DNA from: an uncultured Adlercreutzia sp.
GTDB taxonomy: Bacteria > Actinomycetota > Coriobacteriia > Coriobacteriales > Eggerthellaceae
Length of the DNA stretch: 24,905 bases
NCBI GenBank assembly: GCA_902478715.1
Contig: CABSMC010000035.1
Coordinates: 1 to 24,905 of the forward strand
Direction: 5' to 3'
A program made the position numbers and the translations under genes. The notes under the pieces were generated by a model. It worked only from the letters and a program-made list of their open reading frames with translations, was not told the origin of the DNA and made no database searches. Below, in pieces: positions 22,947 through 24,905 of the stretch; position 1 is the first letter of the stretch; the number at the start of each line of letters is the position of its first letter.

Positions 22947-23417
22947 CTATAGCTTTACGACGGCGTCGGCGGGGCCGGATTCGGTGGCGTTTATGAGGAC
23001 GGTGGCGGAAGGGGAGGCGATGTCCCCCGTGCACAGGGCGTAGAGCCCCGGGCGGCTCACCGTGACGGCGCCGAGCTCGTCGGCAGACAGCGTGCGGTCG
23101 CGGGAGGGGATGACGGTGCCGTCCTCGGCCACGGCGGCGGTACAGAGGTAGACCTCCTCGGCTCCGCTTTCTACGGCGAAGGTGAGGCCCGTCTCCGTCG
23201 CGCTGGCCGAGCCGATGCCCTCTACGGCGGCGCGGCCATCGCTGTGGCAGGAAGCGCACTGCTCGCCGGATTTCGTGATGGGGTGGCTGGATGCGCAGCC
23301 GGCCAGAGTGCCGACGCTCGCCGCCAGGAGTCCGGCGAGGACGAGCGCGGCGAGGCGCTTGCGCTGAAGACGCGGATGCGCGGCGGTACTGGTGCGGGGC
23401 AAGGCGAAAGTGCTCAT
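22947..23417 (-). CDS. Lipoprotein with one c-type heme motif
   Basis: The 156-residue protein has a basic N-terminus, a hydrophobic core and the lipobox LAGC (Cys41), so it should be lipid-anchored outside the membrane. Residues 54-58 read CASCH, a single CXXCH heme c attachment site. The rest (about 65-156) is beta-rich (GLTFAVESGAEEVYLCTAAVAEDG, LGAVTVSRPGLYALCTGD) with two more cysteines that could form a disulfide. No clear distal heme ligand is visible. It may pass electrons at the cell surface, or the motif may be a chance zinc/heme-like pattern. The ATG at 23417 follows AGGAGA. It lies downstream of the MarR gene on the same strand. Confidence 0.8.
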   Translation of the reverse strand: MSTFALPRTSTAAHPRLQRKRLAALVLAGLLAASVGTLAGCASSHPITKSGEQCASCHSDGRAAVEGIGSASATETGLTFAVESGAEEVYLCTAAVAEDGTVIPSRDRTLSADELGAVTVSRPGLYALCTGDIASPSATVLINATESGPADAVVKL

Positions 23418-23540
23418 AGATTCTCCTGGGATGACGTATATGCTAAGCGATAGGTACAGTCTACCATTCGCCGCGTCATGCCCATCATACCCAGAGCCGT
23501 ATTTCCGGCAAGTAAGCTTCGAGGTGGAAGGCCGGCCTTC

Positions 23541-24311
23541 TTACGTATCGCGGCGAGGGTCGAGGTCGAGGGCGCGAGCCAGCTTGGAAAGGGTGCCCCA
23601 CATCTCCAGGTTGCGGATAATGCGATCCTCAAGGCTTTCGTCATCGACTTCGGGCATTTTGGCTGCAGCTTCGGTCGCGTCCGCTCCCATGACGTGCGCG
23701 CTTCCCATCTGCGTTTCCTCGGGAACGGCGCGGCGCATGGCCTTGTCGATTTCGTGCAGCATGCCGGCCAGCGACTGCTTCTCCTCGCCGGTCAGCGTGT
23801 CGTAGAAGCTGCCCATCTCGCCCAAGAACGCCTGCATCTCGGCAACGAAGGGGGCCTGCTCAACGGCGCGGCCGGCATCGGTGAGGGTTACCACGGTCAC
23901 GCGCCCATCGGCATCGGATCGGCTGCGTGTGATGAGGCCCTTGGCCTCCAGCTTCACCAGAAGCTCATTGAGTGAGGCCGTGCGAATGCCCAAAAGCTGG
24001 GCTATCTCCTTGGTGGTGAGACCGTCCCCTTGTTTCAGCAGGGCGATCACCTGGCCCTGCCCGCGCAGGGGGTTGGCGAGCGGGGAGACTTCCAGGGCCA
24101 GAAGCCTCATGGCGTAGCGATGGATGGCGTCGTGGAAGAGAGCCAGAAGTTCCAACGTGATGGAGCGATTCAGCTCGTCGTCGGGGCCATCGCCAACAGG
24201 CACGAGGGGGCGCGGGAGCTCGTGGAAGGGGCATGCTGGCGATGCCGCACGAGGAACATCGTGCATCGGGTGATTGCGGGACGACATGGGAACCGGGGCC
24301 TTTCCTTCCAT
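23541..24311 (-). CDS. MarR-family transcriptional regulator with long N- and C-terminal extensions
   Basis: A MarR winged helix is visible in the middle of this 256-residue protein (about 85-150): GQGQVIALLKQGDGLTTKEIAQLLGIRTASLNELLVKLEAKGLITR and then the wing SDADGRVTVVTLTDAGR. MarR proteins are normally about 145 residues; here about 50 residues precede and about 75 follow the core, including an acidic tail. It is divergent from an RND efflux gene with a palindrome between them, so repression of that pump is the likely role. The ATG at 24311 is preferred; ATG codons at 24287 and 24266 and a TTG at 24332 are alternatives, and none has a strong ribosome binding site. Confidence 0.88.
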   Translation of the reverse strand: MEGKAPVPMSSRNHPMHDVPRAASPACPFHELPRPLVPVGDGPDDELNRSITLELLALFHDAIHRYAMRLLALEVSPLANPLRGQGQVIALLKQGDGLTTKEIAQLLGIRTASLNELLVKLEAKGLITRSRSDADGRVTVVTLTDAGRAVEQAPFVAEMQAFLGEMGSFYDTLTGEEKQSLAGMLHEIDKAMRRAVPEETQMGSAHVMGADATEAAAKMPEVDDESLEDRIIRNLEMWGTLSKLARALDLDPRRDT

Positions 24312-24334
24312 GGAGTAATTGCGAACCCGCAAAG

Positions 24335-24354
24335 TATATCAGGTACCTGTTATA
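24335..24354. promoter_or_regulatory. 20-bp near-perfect palindrome, MarR operator candidate
   Basis: Nine of ten base pairs are symmetrical, around a perfect CAGGTACCTG core (24340-24349). A TATACT -10 candidate for the marR gene overlaps one edge and a TATAAA (24351-24356) the other, so binding would cover both divergent promoters. Confidence 0.65.
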
Positions 24355-24483
24355 AAATGACGGCACCGGATTTCCGCGGGTGAAGGTGCGCTTTCAGGCG
24401 CCTTCGTGGTTGAGAGTATAGCAGAAGCCGCCTGCGGGTAGCGCATCCGGGACGGAGATAAGAACCAGGCGAAAGCAGGCCTC

Positions 24484-24905
24484 ATGCTCTCACGATTCAG
24501 CGTCAAGCATCCCTATCTCATCGTGGTGGCGGTGATCATCTGCCTCATTTTGGGCGGCGTGTCCCTCACGAAGATGAAGACCGACCTCATGCCCGACATG
24601 GACATACCGTACCTGGCCGTCATCGCCACCGACCCGGGCGCCTCGGCCGAGAAGGTGGAGACCGAGGTGACCGACGTGTTGGAGGGCGCGCTCTCCACGG
24701 TGAACGGTGTCTCGTCGGTCATGAGCCAGTCGGCCAACAACTACGCCATGGTTTTTCTGGAATTCGAGGACGGCACCGACATGGATTCGGCCATGGTGAA
24801 GGTGTCCTCGGCCATCAACCAGGTGGAAAGCTCGCTGCCCGAGACCGCCGGCACCCCCAACATCATGGAGATCTCCATGGACATGATGGCCACCATGTTC
24901 GTGGC
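24484..24905 (+). CDS. RND-family efflux transporter permease, N-terminal part (cut by window end)
   Basis: The first 140 residues match the AcrB/HAE1 type of RND transporter: an N-terminal FSVKHPYLIVVAVIICLILG helix (first membrane segment), then TDLMPDMDIPYL, the DPGASAEKVE turn and the VSSVMSQSAN.. porter-domain strands. These proteins use the proton gradient to export drugs or lipids; in Gram-positive organisms they lack an outer-membrane partner. The ATG at 24484 has a weak site (GCAGG). The 5' leader contains an 8-bp hairpin (24382-24389 with 24398-24405). The divergent MarR gene is the probable regulator. Remaining domains are outside the window. Confidence 0.9.
   Translation, partial: MLSRFSVKHPYLIVVAVIICLILGGVSLTKMKTDLMPDMDIPYLAVIATDPGASAEKVETEVTDVLEGALSTVNGVSSVMSQSANNYAMVFLEFEDGTDMDSAMVKVSSAINQVESSLPETAGTPNIMEISMDMMATMFV

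Noticed and set aside
1..24905. CRISPR array, prophage or transposase genes
   Set aside because: No regularly spaced repeats, phage structural genes or transposase motifs were seen on either strand.

Overview
The window looks like a chromosomal segment of a high-GC actinobacterium of the class Coriobacteriia, most likely an Eggerthellaceae relative (Eggerthella, Gordonibacter, Adlercreutzia or similar). This is inferred from three things: the GC-rich coding style, a membrane-embedded LuxR regulator divergent from a Tat-exported molybdenum enzyme with DmsB/DmsC-like partners, and short lipoproteins typical of that group. No identity search was possible. I see no tRNA, rRNA, CRISPR array, prophage or intact insertion sequence.

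Left part (1-8460). The window opens inside the 3' end of an NAD(P)H-hydrate epimerase gene. There follow a small four-helix membrane protein, a PAP2 phosphatase (minus), an orphan hydrogenase nickel-insertion GTPase HypB (plus), a small charged protein and an MGMT-fold protein (both minus), a lipoprotein with a strong terminator, a hybrid sensor kinase (PAS domains-HisKA-HATPase-REC), and a rare protein made of three tandem RidA domains (minus). The last is separated from its divergent neighbour by an AT-richer 434-bp regulatory region.

Middle part (8461-14891). A YycJ-type metallo-beta-lactamase-fold protein converges on a membrane-anchored protein of unknown function. A tight three-gene operon follows: a peptide-deformylase-like protein whose catalytic Glu is replaced by Met, a HelD-type RNA-polymerase-recycling helicase, and an ABC half-transporter. 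The deformylase-like and helD genes overlap, and the abc gene starts 2 nt after helD. The helD start region contains two abutting hairpins that look like a dispersed palindromic repeat.

Right part (14892-24905). A lower-GC cassette carries the membrane LuxR regulator (minus) and, divergently, a three-gene operon for a molybdopterin oxidoreductase: catalytic subunit, four-cluster ferredoxin and DmsC-like membrane anchor. Repeated GCCAATT boxes overlap both candidate promoters between them. The expected role is a respiratory reductase or dehydroxylase working outside the membrane and induced through the LuxR sensor; its substrate cannot be read from sequence. A Fic AMP-transferase with a DNA-binding tail and three operator-like half-sites comes next, then a mono-heme lipoprotein, and a long MarR regulator divergent from an RND efflux pump (cut by the window end) with a near-perfect 20-bp palindrome between them.
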